Of a stretch of DNA of 64,000 nt, positions 15,100 through 24,626 are shown one piece after another (the stretch's first letter is position 1; every line of letters begins with the position of its first letter). The translations under genes and the position numbers were made by a program. The notes below the pieces were generated by a model. It was not told the DNA's origin. It saw only the letters and a list, made by a program, of their open reading frames with translations, and did no database searches. Source of the DNA: Marinihelvus sp942491555 (GTDB taxonomy: Bacteria > Pseudomonadota > Gammaproteobacteria > Xanthomonadales > SZUA-36). The stretch spans positions 1,240,001 to 1,304,000 of the forward strand of contig CALOBN010000005.1 of the NCBI GenBank assembly GCA_942491555.1. Reading direction: 5' to 3'.

Positions 15100-16659
15100 G
15101 TGAAACTCCTTAAATCCACGGCCACGGTGGGCGGCGCCACCATACTCTCGCGCATCCTTGGATTTCTGCGCGATATGGTGCTGGCGCGCATGTTTGGCGC
15201 CAGTGGCGAGACTGATGCATTTTTCCTGGCGTTCAAAATCCCCAACTTCATGCGCCGACTGTTTGCTGAAGGCTCATTTTCGCTGGCCTTTGTGCCTGTG
15301 CTGTCAGAGCTTGAAGCGGCCGGCGACCGCAAAGCGCTAAAAGACTTTATTGATCATGTCACGGGCGCGTTGCTGGCAGCGCTCCTGGTATTGACCGCGA
15401 TTGGCACACTGGCGGCACCGCTCGTATTGACGGTATTCGCGCCAGGCTGGGCGTTACAGGAACGGCCGGAGTTTGATCTGGCGGTGCAGATGCTGCGCAT
15501 CACCTTCCCGTACATTCTGCTGATCTCCCTGACGGCCCTGGCCGGAGGCATTCTCAATACCTTCGAGCGCTTCCTGATACCTGCGCTGACGCCGGTATTG
15601 CTGAACCTGTCGCTGATTGCCGCCGCCCTGGGCCTGGCCGGGCGCATGGAGGTGCCGGTGATGGCCCTGGCCTGGGGTGTGCTGCTGGCCGGGGTGTTGC
15701 AACTGTTGTTCCAGTGGCCCTCACTGGCGCGCCTGGGCCTGGTGCCCCGACCGCGCTGGGACTGGCACAACAGCGGCGTGCGCCGGGTCATACGCCTGAT
15801 GGTGCCGACCTTGATCGGCTCTTCTGCCGCGCAGGTCAACCTGCTGGTGGACAGCGTGATTGCCACGTTCCTGGTCACCGGCAGCGTGTCCTGGCTGTAC
15901 TACTCGGACCGCTTGCTGGAGTTCCCGCTGGGCGTATTTGGCATCGCCCTGGCCACCGTTATTCTGCCCAACCTGTCGCGCAAACACGCCAGCCAGTCCG
16001 CGCAGGACTTCTCCGACACATTGGACTGGGCGCTGCGGCTTGCCACGCTGATTACCTTACCCGCGGCAGTGGGTTTGGCGGTACTGTCCCAGCCGATTCT
16101 GGCAACCCTGTTTCAGTACGGGGCCTTCAGTGCCGGGGATGTTTACATGGCCTCCTTGAGCCTGGTGGCTTACTCGTTTGGCCTGCCTGCATTTATCGCG
16201 ATCAAGGTGCTGGCGCCCGGTTATTACGCGCGCCAGGATACCAAGACCCCGGTCAAATTCAGCCTTTTGGCCATGGGCGCCAACGTGCTGCTTAACCTGT
16301 TGTTTGTTGGCAGTCTGCTGCAAATCGGTTTTGAAGGCCCCCATGCGGGGCTGGCGGCGGCGAGTTCCGTCTCCGCCTGGTTGAACGCCGCTTTGCTCTA
16401 CCGGTCGCTGCGCCGAACCGGCGTCTACAAACCCGTTCATGGCTGGCTGCGGTTGTTTATGGCATTGCTGATTGGCTGCGCGGTTATGGCCGGGCTGCTG
16501 CTCTGGCTCGATCCCGGCCTGGCTGCCTGGAGCGCTGCCCGGGCGCTGAACCGCGCCCTGCATCTCGGTGGCCTGGTCGGCATCGGTGCCCTGTGCTACC
16601 TGTTGGTGGTGCTGGTCGCCGGGGTGCGTCCAAAGCAGTTTGCCCGTGGCAGTAACTGA
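15100..16659 (+). CDS. murJ: Lipid II flippase MurJ
   Basis: 519 residues with a GTG start preceded by AGGAC. The N-terminus (STATVGGATILSRILGFLRD) and the DAFFLAFKIPNFMRRLFAEG segment are signature MurJ/MviN motifs carrying the conserved Arg residues of the central cavity. About 14 hydrophobic helices follow. MurJ moves lipid II across the inner membrane for peptidoglycan synthesis. It is followed by ribF, ileS, lspA and ispH in the conserved order. Confidence 0.97.
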   Translation: MKLLKSTATVGGATILSRILGFLRDMVLARMFGASGETDAFFLAFKIPNFMRRLFAEGSFSLAFVPVLSELEAAGDRKALKDFIDHVTGALLAALLVLTAIGTLAAPLVLTVFAPGWALQERPEFDLAVQMLRITFPYILLISLTALAGGILNTFERFLIPALTPVLLNLSLIAAALGLAGRMEVPVMALAWGVLLAGVLQLLFQWPSLARLGLVPRPRWDWHNSGVRRVIRLMVPTLIGSSAAQVNLLVDSVIATFLVTGSVSWLYYSDRLLEFPLGVFGIALATVILPNLSRKHASQSAQDFSDTLDWALRLATLITLPAAVGLAVLSQPILATLFQYGAFSAGDVYMASLSLVAYSFGLPAFIAIKVLAPGYYARQDTKTPVKFSLLAMGANVLLNLLFVGSLLQIGFEGPHAGLAAASSVSAWLNAALLYRSLRRTGVYKPVHGWLRLFMALLIGCAVMAGLLLWLDPGLAAWSAARALNRALHLGGLVGIGALCYLLVVLVAGVRPKQFARGSN

Positions 16660-16680
16660 AACCGTATCAATACGGCGCTC

Positions 16681-16700
16681 GCGGGGTACTACGACCCCGC
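16681..16700 (+). other. Hairpin between murJ and ribF
   Basis: GCGGGGT and ACCCCGC form a perfect 7-bp stem with a 6-base loop. No T-run follows. TATACT a few bases downstream could be a -10 box for ribF but lacks a clear -35. Confidence 0.4.
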
Positions 16701-16749
16701 GCCTTGGTATACTTCGCCGCTTGTCAGCACAGCAGGAAAAGGCCGTGTA

Positions 16750-17724
16750 ATGCGCGTTTATCGCGACCACCACCACAGGGATCTAAGCGCCGCCAGCATC
16801 GTTGCGATCGGCAATTTTGATGGCGTGCACCGGGGTCACCAGGCCCTGCTGGCGCGTGCGCGGGAACGGGCGGGTGATGACATGGATGTGGCCGTGGTCA
16901 GCTTCGAGCCCTTACCCCGCGCCTGGTTTGATTCTGCCAATGCGCCCCCACGTTTGACAGGACCGGCGCAAAAGCTGCGATTGTTGCGCGAGGCAGGCGT
17001 GGATTTGGCCTGGTTGTTGCGTTTTAATGGCGCCCTGGCGGGGATGAGCGCCCGCGGGTTTGTCGAGCAGGTGCTGGCGGGCGGGCTTAACGCCCGGCTG
17101 GTCATCGTTGGCGAAGATTTTCGTTTTGGCAAAGGCCGGCAAGGAGATCTGACCATGCTGCGCGAGCTCGGGACGGAATTCGGCTTTGACGTCGCGCCGG
17201 TGGGTGATGTAACCGACGGCGAACTGCGGATTTCCAGCACGGCGATTCGGGATGTGCTGGCGAAGGGTGATTTTGAGCAGGCAGCAAAGTTGCTTGGGCG
17301 ACCTTATTCCGTCACCGGACATGTGATTCGTGGTCAGCAGCTGGGGCGCACGCTGGGCTACCCGACCGCCAATATCCGGCCCTGGAAAGGCTCCATTCCG
17401 CTGCAGGGCGTGTACGCGGTTCGAGCGCGGGTTGTGCCGGGTGACGCGGGGCAATTATGTTCTGACGAAGCAGAACTGGCCGGTTCGTGGCAAGACGGTG
17501 TGGCCAGTGTGGGGACGCGGCCGGCAGTGGGTGGTGGTGAGACGCTGCTTGAGGTGCACCTGTTCGATTTTGACGGTGACCTGTATGGACAACGCCTGGA
17601 GACGCGCTTTATTGCGCGGCTGCGCGGTGAAGAAGATTTCGCCAGCCTTGATGCGCTGGTGGTAAAAATGAACAACGATGCAAGTGCTGCCCGGTCTTTG
17701 TTGGCCGCTGCAACACTGGAGTAA
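16750..17724 (+). CDS. ribF: Bifunctional riboflavin kinase / FAD synthetase
   Basis: 324 residues. The nucleotidyltransferase domain has AIGNFDGVHRGHQALL and ISSTAIRDVLAKGDFEQA. The flavokinase domain has GRTLGYPTANI and GVYAVRARV, and ends with the VGTRPAVGGGETLLEVHLFDF element. The enzyme phosphorylates riboflavin to FMN and adenylates FMN to FAD in the cytoplasm. It is nine bases from ileS, so the two are co-transcribed. The FAD and FMN products serve several flavoproteins in this window, including RnfD and RnfG. Confidence 0.96.
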   Translation: MRVYRDHHHRDLSAASIVAIGNFDGVHRGHQALLARARERAGDDMDVAVVSFEPLPRAWFDSANAPPRLTGPAQKLRLLREAGVDLAWLLRFNGALAGMSARGFVEQVLAGGLNARLVIVGEDFRFGKGRQGDLTMLRELGTEFGFDVAPVGDVTDGELRISSTAIRDVLAKGDFEQAAKLLGRPYSVTGHVIRGQQLGRTLGYPTANIRPWKGSIPLQGVYAVRARVVPGDAGQLCSDEAELAGSWQDGVASVGTRPAVGGGETLLEVHLFDFDGDLYGQRLETRFIARLRGEEDFASLDALVVKMNNDASAARSLLAAATLE

Positions 17725-17732
17725 TAAATCGC

Positions 17733-20558
17733 ATGGATTACAAGAAGACCATCAATCTGCCGCAGACCGGCTTTCCCATGAAGGCCAACCTGGCGCAGCG
17801 TGAGCCGAACATGCTCAAGCAGTGGGAGGAAACCGATCTGTATGGCCGGCTCCAGGCGCATACCGAAGGCCGCCCGCGTTACGTGCTGCACGACGGACCA
17901 CCCTATGCCAATGGCGATATTCATATCGGCCATGCGGTCAACAAGGTACTCAAGGACATGGTGGTCAAATCACGCCTGCTCGCCGGCTATCAGGCGCCCT
18001 ATGTACCCGGGTGGGACTGTCATGGTCTGCCGATCGAGCTGCAGGTCGAGAAAAAGGTGGGCAAGGTCGGCCACAAGGTAGATGCGGCTACCTTCCGGCA
18101 TAAATGCCGCGAATACGCGGGACGCCAGATTGACCGTCAACGGACCGACTTCAAACGTCTCGGCGTGCTGGGTGAGTGGGACAACCCCTACGCGACCCGC
18201 GACTTCCGCTACGAGGCCGATATGATTCGCGCCCTGGCCGGTATTGTCGAAGCAGGCCATGTGACCCAGGGCGCCAAGCCGGTGAACTGGTGTTTTGATT
18301 GCGGCTCCGCGCTGGCGGAAGCGGAAATCGAATACCAGGACAAGACCAGCCCGGCCATTGATGTGTTGTTTGCGGCGGTTGATCCGGCTGAGCTGCTGTC
18401 ACGCTTTGGTGTGGACAACTTTAATGGCCTGACCGGTATACCCATATGGACCACCACGCCCTGGACCTTGCCGGCGAACCAGGCGGTGGCATTGAATGCT
18501 GAACTGCCTTATGCGCTGGTCAGTGGTAGCTGGCAGGGTCAGGAGATTGCAGTGGTGTTGGCGCAGGACCTGGTTGATGCGGTCAGTGAACGCATCGGCC
18601 TGGAAAACGGCAAGGTGTTGGGTACGGTAGCCGGCAACGAACTGGAACACCTGTTGTTGCAACACCCTTTCTACGACCGCCAGGTGCCCGTCATCCTCGG
18701 TGAGCATGTCACCACCGACGCCGGTACCGGTGCTGTGCACACGGCCCCCGGGCATGGTGAGGAAGACTTTCAGGTTGGCCGCATCTATGACCTGGCGGTG
18801 CTCAACCCGGTTGGCGCCAATGGCGTCTACCTGGAAGAGACCGGACTGTTCGGCGGCCAGTTTGTCTGGAAGGCGAATGATTCAATTATCGAACAGCTCA
18901 CCGCAGACGGCCGTCTGCTGCATTTCGAGCCGTTCCTGCACAGCTACCCCCATTGCTGGCGCCACAAGTCACCGACGGCGTTTCGGGTCACACCACAGTG
19001 GTTTATCTCCATGGACCAGGCCGGGTTGCGCACCCAGGCGCTGGAAGCCATCGGCGGCGTGCGCTGGGTACCCGCTTGGGGTGAGGAGCGCATTCGCGGC
19101 ATGATCGAGGGCCGGCCGGACTGGTGCATTTCCCGGCAACGAACCTGGGGTGTGCCCATCACGCTGTTTGTACGCCCGGGTACGGGCGAATTGCATCCTG
19201 AGACCGTCTCGCTGATGAGCGAGGTGGCGGCGCTGGTTGAGGCCGAAGGGGTTGATGTCTGGTACGAGGATGAAATTTTTGACCGATTGGGCGTTGATCC
19301 TGCGGAATGGGAGCGCGTGACCGATATCCTGGATGTGTGGTTTGATTCCGGCGTGAGTCATCACTGCGTGCTGGACCAGCGGGACAATCTGCACCGTCCG
19401 GCCGAGCTGTATCTTGAAGGGTCCGACCAGCACCGCGGCTGGTTTCAGTCTTCCTTGCTGACCTCCACAGCCCTGCATGGCGCTGCACCGTATCGCCATG
19501 TGCTCACACATGGATTCGTGGTCGATGCGGATGGCAAGAAAATGTCCAAGTCCGTGGGTAACGTGGTGTCACCGCAAGAGGTTATGAACCGGCTCGGTGC
19601 GGATATTCTGCGCCTGTGGGTCGCTGCAGCCGATTACCGTCAGGAAATGACCGTTTCGGATGAGATTCTCAACCGTGTCGCGGACGCCTATCGGCGCATC
19701 CGTAACACCGCGCGTTTTCTGTTGAGCAACCTGGATGGCTTTGTGCCGGAATCGGCGTTGGCACCGGCAGAGCTTTTGCCCCTGGACCGCTGGGCGGTTG
19801 ATAAAGCGCATCAGCTGCAGGCCGACATTGAACGTGCCTACGATAACTATGAGTTCCTGCAGATTTACCAGAAAGTGCACCATTTCTGCGTGGTCGACAT
19901 GGGTGCTTTCTATCTGGATATCATCAAGGACCGGCTCTACACCACCGGGCGCGACAGCACTGAGCGCCGCTCAGCACAAACCGCGATGTTCCATATTCTC
20001 GAGGCCTTCACTCGCTGGATTGCGCCCGTGCTGAGTTTTACTGCCGAGGAGATCTGGAGCGAGATTCCACAAAACGGCAGTGAAAAGCGCACCGACTCGG
20101 TACTGATGGCGACCTGGTATGACGGTCTGTTCGAGCTCAATGAGCCGGCAGAGAGGGAGCGCTGGAACCAGGTCATGGTCCTGCGCGAGGTGGTTGCACG
20201 CGCGATCGAAGTGCTGCGCAAGGAGGGCTCTGTGGGCTCGTCCCTGGGTAGCGAAGTGGGTATTTACGCGGATGGTGCCGCCGGGGAAACCCTGGCCTGG
20301 CTGGGCGATGAATTGCGCTTTATCCTGATCACCTCGGCAGCAGAGTTTGGCGCGCTGGCCGATGCGCCGGCGGATGCGCAGCATATCGAGACCGAGCTGG
20401 GAACCGTCGCTCTGTGGGTCAAGCCATCCGAGCACGCCAAGTGCGTGCGCTGCTGGCATCAGCGCGAGGAGGTTGGCACGAGCGATAAGCACCCTGAGCT
20501 TTGTGGGCGCTGCATCAGCAATGTGGATGGCCCGGGCGAACAGCGCCGCATCGGCTGA
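17733..20558 (+). CDS. ileS: Isoleucyl-tRNA synthetase
   Basis: 941 residues, normal length. Class I signature HIGH (HIGHAVNK in DGPPYANGDIHIGHA, near residue 66) and KMSKS (GKKMSKSVGN, near residue 602). The CP1 editing domain contains WTTTPWTLPANQAVALN. The C-terminal zinc finger has two Cys pairs (CVRCWHQREE and CGRC). It charges tRNA-Ile with Ile and edits Val. Bacterial type 1 enzyme by its zinc-binding C-terminus. Confidence 0.98.
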   Translation: MDYKKTINLPQTGFPMKANLAQREPNMLKQWEETDLYGRLQAHTEGRPRYVLHDGPPYANGDIHIGHAVNKVLKDMVVKSRLLAGYQAPYVPGWDCHGLPIELQVEKKVGKVGHKVDAATFRHKCREYAGRQIDRQRTDFKRLGVLGEWDNPYATRDFRYEADMIRALAGIVEAGHVTQGAKPVNWCFDCGSALAEAEIEYQDKTSPAIDVLFAAVDPAELLSRFGVDNFNGLTGIPIWTTTPWTLPANQAVALNAELPYALVSGSWQGQEIAVVLAQDLVDAVSERIGLENGKVLGTVAGNELEHLLLQHPFYDRQVPVILGEHVTTDAGTGAVHTAPGHGEEDFQVGRIYDLAVLNPVGANGVYLEETGLFGGQFVWKANDSIIEQLTADGRLLHFEPFLHSYPHCWRHKSPTAFRVTPQWFISMDQAGLRTQALEAIGGVRWVPAWGEERIRGMIEGRPDWCISRQRTWGVPITLFVRPGTGELHPETVSLMSEVAALVEAEGVDVWYEDEIFDRLGVDPAEWERVTDILDVWFDSGVSHHCVLDQRDNLHRPAELYLEGSDQHRGWFQSSLLTSTALHGAAPYRHVLTHGFVVDADGKKMSKSVGNVVSPQEVMNRLGADILRLWVAAADYRQEMTVSDEILNRVADAYRRIRNTARFLLSNLDGFVPESALAPAELLPLDRWAVDKAHQLQADIERAYDNYEFLQIYQKVHHFCVVDMGAFYLDIIKDRLYTTGRDSTERRSAQTAMFHILEAFTRWIAPVLSFTAEEIWSEIPQNGSEKRTDSVLMATWYDGLFELNEPAERERWNQVMVLREVVARAIEVLRKEGSVGSSLGSEVGIYADGAAGETLAWLGDELRFILITSAAEFGALADAPADAQHIETELGTVALWVKPSEHAKCVRCWHQREEVGTSDKHPELCGRCISNVDGPGEQRRIG

Positions 20559-20560
20559 CC

Positions 20561-21112
20561 ATGATGCAAAGCCAAACCGACCACGCCGGGTCACGCAACC
20601 TCATGCCCTTTTTTTGGCTGCTCCTGGCAGCGCTGGTGATCGGTCTGGATGCCTGGACCAAATACATCGCCAACACGCAGTTGGTAATGTTTCAGCCGGT
20701 TGAAGTCACTGCCTGGCTTAACTGGCGACTGGCGCACAATCCCGGGGCAGCGTTCAGCTTTCTGGCCAATGCGGGCGGCTGGCAGCGCTGGTTTTTAACC
20801 GGCCTGGCGGTGGTGATCAGCGTCTTCCTGGTGTCCTGGCTGTTTAAAACCGAACGTCAACAGCGCCTGTTGCCCCTGGCCCTGAGCCTGGTTCTCGGTG
20901 GCGCCATCGGTAACGTGATTGACCGGCTGATCCATGGTTACGTGATCGACTTCGTCGACGTTCATGCGGGTGGTTATCACTGGCCGGCCTTCAATATTGC
21001 GGATTCGGCGATCGTGTGCGGTATCATTCTGTTGTTGATTGATGCGGCCCGCGAGACTTTGGCCGAACGCAGGTCAACACGTGAGTCAAAGCCTGGAGAA
21101 GAACTGAAATGA
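20561..21112 (+). CDS. lspA: Lipoprotein signal peptidase II
   Basis: 183 residues from the ATG at 20561, two bases after ileS ends. Four transmembrane helices. Catalytic aspartates lie in GNVIDRLIHGYVIDFVD and FNIADSAIV. Conserved NPGAAFSFL precedes them. The enzyme cleaves prolipoproteins after diacylglyceryl addition. Substrates in this window would include the 9460-9918 lipoprotein and NlpD. Its stop overlaps the ispH start (ATGA). Confidence 0.96.
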   Translation: MMQSQTDHAGSRNLMPFFWLLLAALVIGLDAWTKYIANTQLVMFQPVEVTAWLNWRLAHNPGAAFSFLANAGGWQRWFLTGLAVVISVFLVSWLFKTERQQRLLPLALSLVLGGAIGNVIDRLIHGYVIDFVDVHAGGYHWPAFNIADSAIVCGIILLLIDAARETLAERRSTRESKPGEELK

Positions 21113-22062
21113 AGTTGCTGTTGGCCAATCCACGGGGTTTCTGTGCCGGGGTGGATCGTGCAATCGAGATTGTTGAGCGAGCGCTGGAGCTGTTTGGCGC
21201 GCCGATTTATGTGCGGCATGAGGTGGTCCACAATATATTCGTCGTCGACGACCTGGAGCGGAAAGGTGCGGTCTTTGTGGATGAACTCGAAGAGGTGCCC
21301 GACGGCAATACGGTGATATTCAGTGCCCACGGTGTCTCCAAGGGGGTCAGGAAGGAGGCTGCCGCCCGCGATCTCAAGGTTTTTGATGCGACCTGCCCAT
21401 TGGTCACCAAGGTTCATATGGAAGTTGCGCGGCATTGCCGACAGGGTCGTGACGTGGTGCTCATTGGTCACGAGGGTCATCCGGAAGTGGAGGGCACCAT
21501 GGGCCAGTGGCTGAAAGAGCCGCCCGGTGACAACAAGATCTACCTGATCGAATCGATTGAAGACGTGGCAAGCCTGGAGGTTGGCCATCCCACGCACCTG
21601 GCCTTTGTGACCCAGACCACCCTTTCCGTGGATGATACCCAGGCGATTATTGCCGCCCTGGAAGCACGTTTTCCGGGCATTGTCGGTCCGCGTCGCGATG
21701 ACATTTGCTACGCCACGCAAAATCGCCAGGATGCGGTCCGGACACTGGCCGGGCAGGTGGAACTGGTCCTGGTGGTAGGTTCTGTAACCAGCTCCAATTC
21801 GAACCGGCTGCGCGAGCTGGCCGAAAAGCAGGGGGTTGAGGCCTACCTGATTGATGGCGCCGAAGACATCCAGGCGCAATGGCTGGAAGGCCGCTCGGCG
21901 ATCGGTGTCACGGCAGGTGCCTCGGCGCCGGAGAGCCTGGTGCAGGGCGTTCTTGAACACTTGCGTGCGCAAGGCGCAGAAGCTGCTCTTGAAATTGATG
22001 GTACGCCGGAGAACATGGAGTTTGCGCTGCCGCGCGAACTGCGCCTGCAGTTGCGCGCCTGA
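21109..22062 (+). CDS. ispH: 4-hydroxy-3-methylbut-2-enyl diphosphate reductase
   Basis: 317 residues. Three cluster cysteines are in RGFCAGVDRAI, FDATCPLVTKVH and DICYATQNRQ, the arrangement that holds the [4Fe-4S] cluster. GHEGHPEVEGTMGQ and SSNSNRLRE are also conserved. The enzyme performs the last step of the MEP isoprenoid pathway. The common neighbour fkpB, usually between lspA and ispH, is absent. The gene runs into a convergent pilin operon. Confidence 0.97.
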   Translation: MKLLLANPRGFCAGVDRAIEIVERALELFGAPIYVRHEVVHNIFVVDDLERKGAVFVDELEEVPDGNTVIFSAHGVSKGVRKEAAARDLKVFDATCPLVTKVHMEVARHCRQGRDVVLIGHEGHPEVEGTMGQWLKEPPGDNKIYLIESIEDVASLEVGHPTHLAFVTQTTLSVDDTQAIIAALEARFPGIVGPRRDDICYATQNRQDAVRTLAGQVELVLVVGSVTSSNSNRLRELAEKQGVEAYLIDGAEDIQAQWLEGRSAIGVTAGASAPESLVQGVLEHLRAQGAEAALEIDGTPENMEFALPRELRLQLRA

Positions 22063-22086
22063 GTTACGCGCCTCAGTCCTGACAGG

Positions 22087-22518
22087 CTAGCGTCCCTGCC
22101 AGCAAATTTGCGGCGTGCGCACTGATCCGAGCACCCGTTTCCCCCCAAGATGATCCAGCACCAGCGTCCCGCAGGGGTCCGTTTTCTGCGCGCCGCGCGG
22201 CTCCGCGCGCCATTCATGCTGCCGTTCCATACCGCGGTTGCCGGCAATCAACAGGTAGTTGTAGTGGGCACTTGGAACGGGTGTGCAGCGTCCGGCAGCT
22301 CCGGCCACACCCTGCAGGCGCTGACGTGCCTCGCACTGGTGGGCAGCCTGCAGTGCCTGCAAGGCCTCGCTTCGCTGCGCCGTGACCTGGTGTTCTCGAT
22401 AGCCCGGAACGGCCACGCTCATTAACAAGGCAGTAACAAGCAGCACAATGAGCAGCTCAATCAGGGTAAAGCCCGGATTGTGCCAGTGTGTATAGCCAGA
22501 GGGCATTGTCGCGCTCAT
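22087..22518 (-). CDS. pilE: Type IV pilin-like protein (PilE-type minor pilin)
   Basis: 143 residues from the ATG at 22518, which overlaps the pilX stop (ATGA). The prepilin peptidase site is GFTLIELLIVLLV with Glu at position 5 of the mature protein. Cys residues at the end (DPCGTLVLDHLGG ... ICWQGR) probably form a disulfide loop as in PilE-like minor pilins. The mature protein enters the inner membrane as a single helix and joins the pilus-initiation complex. It is the last gene of the minor-pilin operon, next to ispH as in Pseudomonas. Confidence 0.85.
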   Translation of the reverse strand: MSATMPSGYTHWHNPGFTLIELLIVLLVTALLMSVAVPGYREHQVTAQRSEALQALQAAHQCEARQRLQGVAGAAGRCTPVPSAHYNYLLIAGNRGMERQHEWRAEPRGAQKTDPCGTLVLDHLGGKRVLGSVRTPQICWQGR

Positions 22519-23240
22519 TGACGGCGCTGCCATGCCAGGCGTCCACAGTGGTCGGGAACACCCGGCTGGCGGCAAAATTCAACGCCATCGCCGGGCAGCT
22601 CGTCGTGCCAGTGGTCAGCGCCCCAGGGTCGCGCAACAAGGGTTTCGAGCACCACGGCGGTTCCCTGGGGAACGCGCGGCGCGCGGGCCAAAATGCGAAA
22701 GTAGCTGATTTCTGGTGTGCCGGTGACCGGGTCATCCGGGACTACATGCGTCTCCTCAATCAGCCAGCGTCCAGCCGGCGAGCCCGGTATCTGGCGGGTG
22801 GCCAGCAGGGTGCCACCCGCGGGCTCACTGCCATCGGAGTGGCCGTTATCCAGCCACCAGGTTTCACTCCGCTGCTCCGGAGCGGTTGGTACGTGTCCTG
22901 CGGCAAAAATCACTTCTCCCGCATCACAGTTCGCGTTGCAGGTGGCCGGGCGGGCATCCCCCGGAAGGCTCATAAGCCAATCCTCGGCCCACTCCAGCGC
23001 AGAGTTGGCGGCCCGTTCGGCGCGTTGTTCCGCGGTCTGATTTTTAGCCAGCCGGAGTTGCCACTGGTTGTCAGAAAAAGCACTGGTGACAGAGACGCTG
23101 AGCAGAGCAAGTAATAACAGTCCCAGCAGCAAGGCGGCCCCTCGCTGAGGTTTTGGAGCACATGGTCGTTGCCACTCCTTTTGCAGTCGTCCTGCGGCGT
23201 TTCCGGCCTGGTTCCGGTTTGATGGTATGGCCGGCTTCAT
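22515..23240 (-). CDS. pilX: Minor pilin assembly protein PilX
   Basis: 241 residues. After a ~35-residue basic N-terminus comes QRGAALLLGLLLLALLSVSV, the PilX-type class III-like segment lacking the usual Glu5, followed by a long amphipathic helix (AKNQTAEQRAERAANSALEW) and a soluble domain with a Cys pair (CNANCDAG). PilX works with PilV, PilW and PilY1 to prime pilus assembly. Overlaps pilW by four bases. Confidence 0.82.
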   Translation of the reverse strand: MKPAIPSNRNQAGNAAGRLQKEWQRPCAPKPQRGAALLLGLLLLALLSVSVTSAFSDNQWQLRLAKNQTAEQRAERAANSALEWAEDWLMSLPGDARPATCNANCDAGEVIFAAGHVPTAPEQRSETWWLDNGHSDGSEPAGGTLLATRQIPGSPAGRWLIEETHVVPDDPVTGTPEISYFRILARAPRVPQGTAVVLETLVARPWGADHWHDELPGDGVEFCRQPGVPDHCGRLAWQRRQ

Positions 23241-24016
23241 GACCTGCGCCCCTCGAAAGCAACGGTGCGGACCACCGACAGCCGCAGTCTGCCGTCATCC
23301 GGCACCGGCATGGTTGTTCCCAGCAGTTGCACGGCGCCTGCATCCGGCGCCCCGGTAGACAGAGGACTGGCGAACAGCAGTCCGAAACGCAGACCCAGCA
23401 GCTGTTGCTCATTGAGCCAGGCACCGGCTGTCACCCAATGGTCCGCCTGCTGATCGCCGTCCAGGTCCTCTGCAAACTGCACGCGAAAGCCTTCCACATG
23501 CTCCACCCGCGTGCTGGCATTGAGTTGCCGTGTGCCCGGACTCCCGGCCGGGCCATAAAAGCAGGTTTCAACCAGGCGGTGGTCCGGGGTGAGACGCCAT
23601 TCGCTGACACGCATGAAATATTCCGGCGACCCCATGCCATCGACAACCGGGTTGTCATTACCGAGGCAGTTCTTGCTTGACCATTGGCGCAGTACCAGCC
23701 GGCTGCCGTTCGCCGTCTCGGTGCTCCCACTAACCGGAGCAAGTGCCGCTTCCCGCCAGGGGGTTGCCTGAAATCCCGCACTGGACGACCGGCCGGCGAG
23801 CTGATGCTCTGCATAGCGGACCTGGGATTGCAGCAGGCCCAGCGACTGTTGCACCTGGAGCGCCCGGTTGAGCGACAGGATCAGCTGCAGCATGACGGTC
23901 AGCACAAGCGCCCCCAGGGCCATGGCGAGCATCAGCTCAAGCAGGGTAAAACCGGCGGCAACTTGTTGCCTGGTTCGGAACCTGATGATTGTGGGTTCTA
24001 TGGCTGCGGTTTTCAT
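23237..24016 (-). CDS. pilW: Minor pilin assembly protein PilW
   Basis: 259 residues. The prepilin signal is GFTLLELMLAMALGALVLTV with Glu5, then a long helix (LNRALQVQQSLGLLQSQVRY) and a beta-rich domain ending in VVRTVAFEGRR. Size and pattern fit PilW. It lies between pilV and pilX with four-base overlaps on both sides. The ~25-residue N-terminal leader before the signal is longer than usual, so the start may be further in. Confidence 0.83.
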   Translation of the reverse strand: MKTAAIEPTIIRFRTRQQVAAGFTLLELMLAMALGALVLTVMLQLILSLNRALQVQQSLGLLQSQVRYAEHQLAGRSSSAGFQATPWREAALAPVSGSTETANGSRLVLRQWSSKNCLGNDNPVVDGMGSPEYFMRVSEWRLTPDHRLVETCFYGPAGSPGTRQLNASTRVEHVEGFRVQFAEDLDGDQQADHWVTAGAWLNEQQLLGLRFGLLFASPLSTGAPDAGAVQLLGTTMPVPDDGRLRLSVVRTVAFEGRRS

Positions 24017-24435
24017 GACTGCAGCACCCTGATGCGTCGCTCCGCCTCACCGGTCAGCGGTTGCTTCCAGAATATCTTCGTGACTGGCCGGCCTGCACCA
24101 TCGCAGGCGGGCAGGGCCGGGCTGCCATCATCCGGTGTACTGTCGAGACAAAGCAGCCCGCGACCACCGGGCAATGCCTGTGTGACGCGCGTCTGCCATT
24201 GGGTCAGCTCGCGCTGCGCAAAGCCCGACGCTGGAAACTGGTCCGGCGCCAGGCCGGACACGGCAACACGACCCTCCAGATCCCTCAGTAGAATACCGGC
24301 GACCAGCTCATCGCGGCTGGCCGCCGCATCCTCCATGCCGCGGAGCGCCAGGGTGGCCAGTCCCAGCAGCGCGGTAGCAAGTAATGCGCTGCTGATAAGC
24401 ACCTCCAGCAGACTAAATCCCCCTTCCCGTGACAT
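24013..24435 (-). CDS. pilV: Minor pilin assembly protein PilV
   Basis: 140 residues with GFSLLEVLISSALLATALLG directly after a five-residue leader, the shortest and cleanest prepilin signal of the operon. The ribosome site is GGGAGGGG. Small soluble domain follows. First gene of pilV-W-X-E. The usual fimU/fimT gene upstream is missing; instead there is about 245 bases of non-coding DNA leading to a tRNA. Confidence 0.83.
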   Translation of the reverse strand: MSREGGFSLLEVLISSALLATALLGLATLALRGMEDAAASRDELVAGILLRDLEGRVAVSGLAPDQFPASGFAQRELTQWQTRVTQALPGGRGLLCLDSTPDDGSPALPACDGAGRPVTKIFWKQPLTGEAERRIRVLQS

Positions 24436-24626
24436 GGTTCCCCTCCCTCTTCGTGGTGGCGGTTACGGCACCGCCATGACTCGTTGAGGGGATAAAGCAT
24501 GCCCGCCCGTTGCGGGCCGGCCTAGGGCAGTGAGTGGTCCTTGCCCGTCAGATTTTTCCTGTCCGGGAAGTCAGCAGGCCGCTGTTTGGGGGTTATGATT
24601 ACGCTGGGTTCAAGGCGCACAGAGTA

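Noticed and set aside
16057..16776. 239-codon minus-strand frame opposite murJ
   Set aside because: Mirror of murJ membrane helices, Gln-rich and unlikely to fold.
20977..21972. 331-codon minus-strand frame opposite ispH
   Set aside because: Antisense of lspA-ispH; both forward genes have all active-site motifs.
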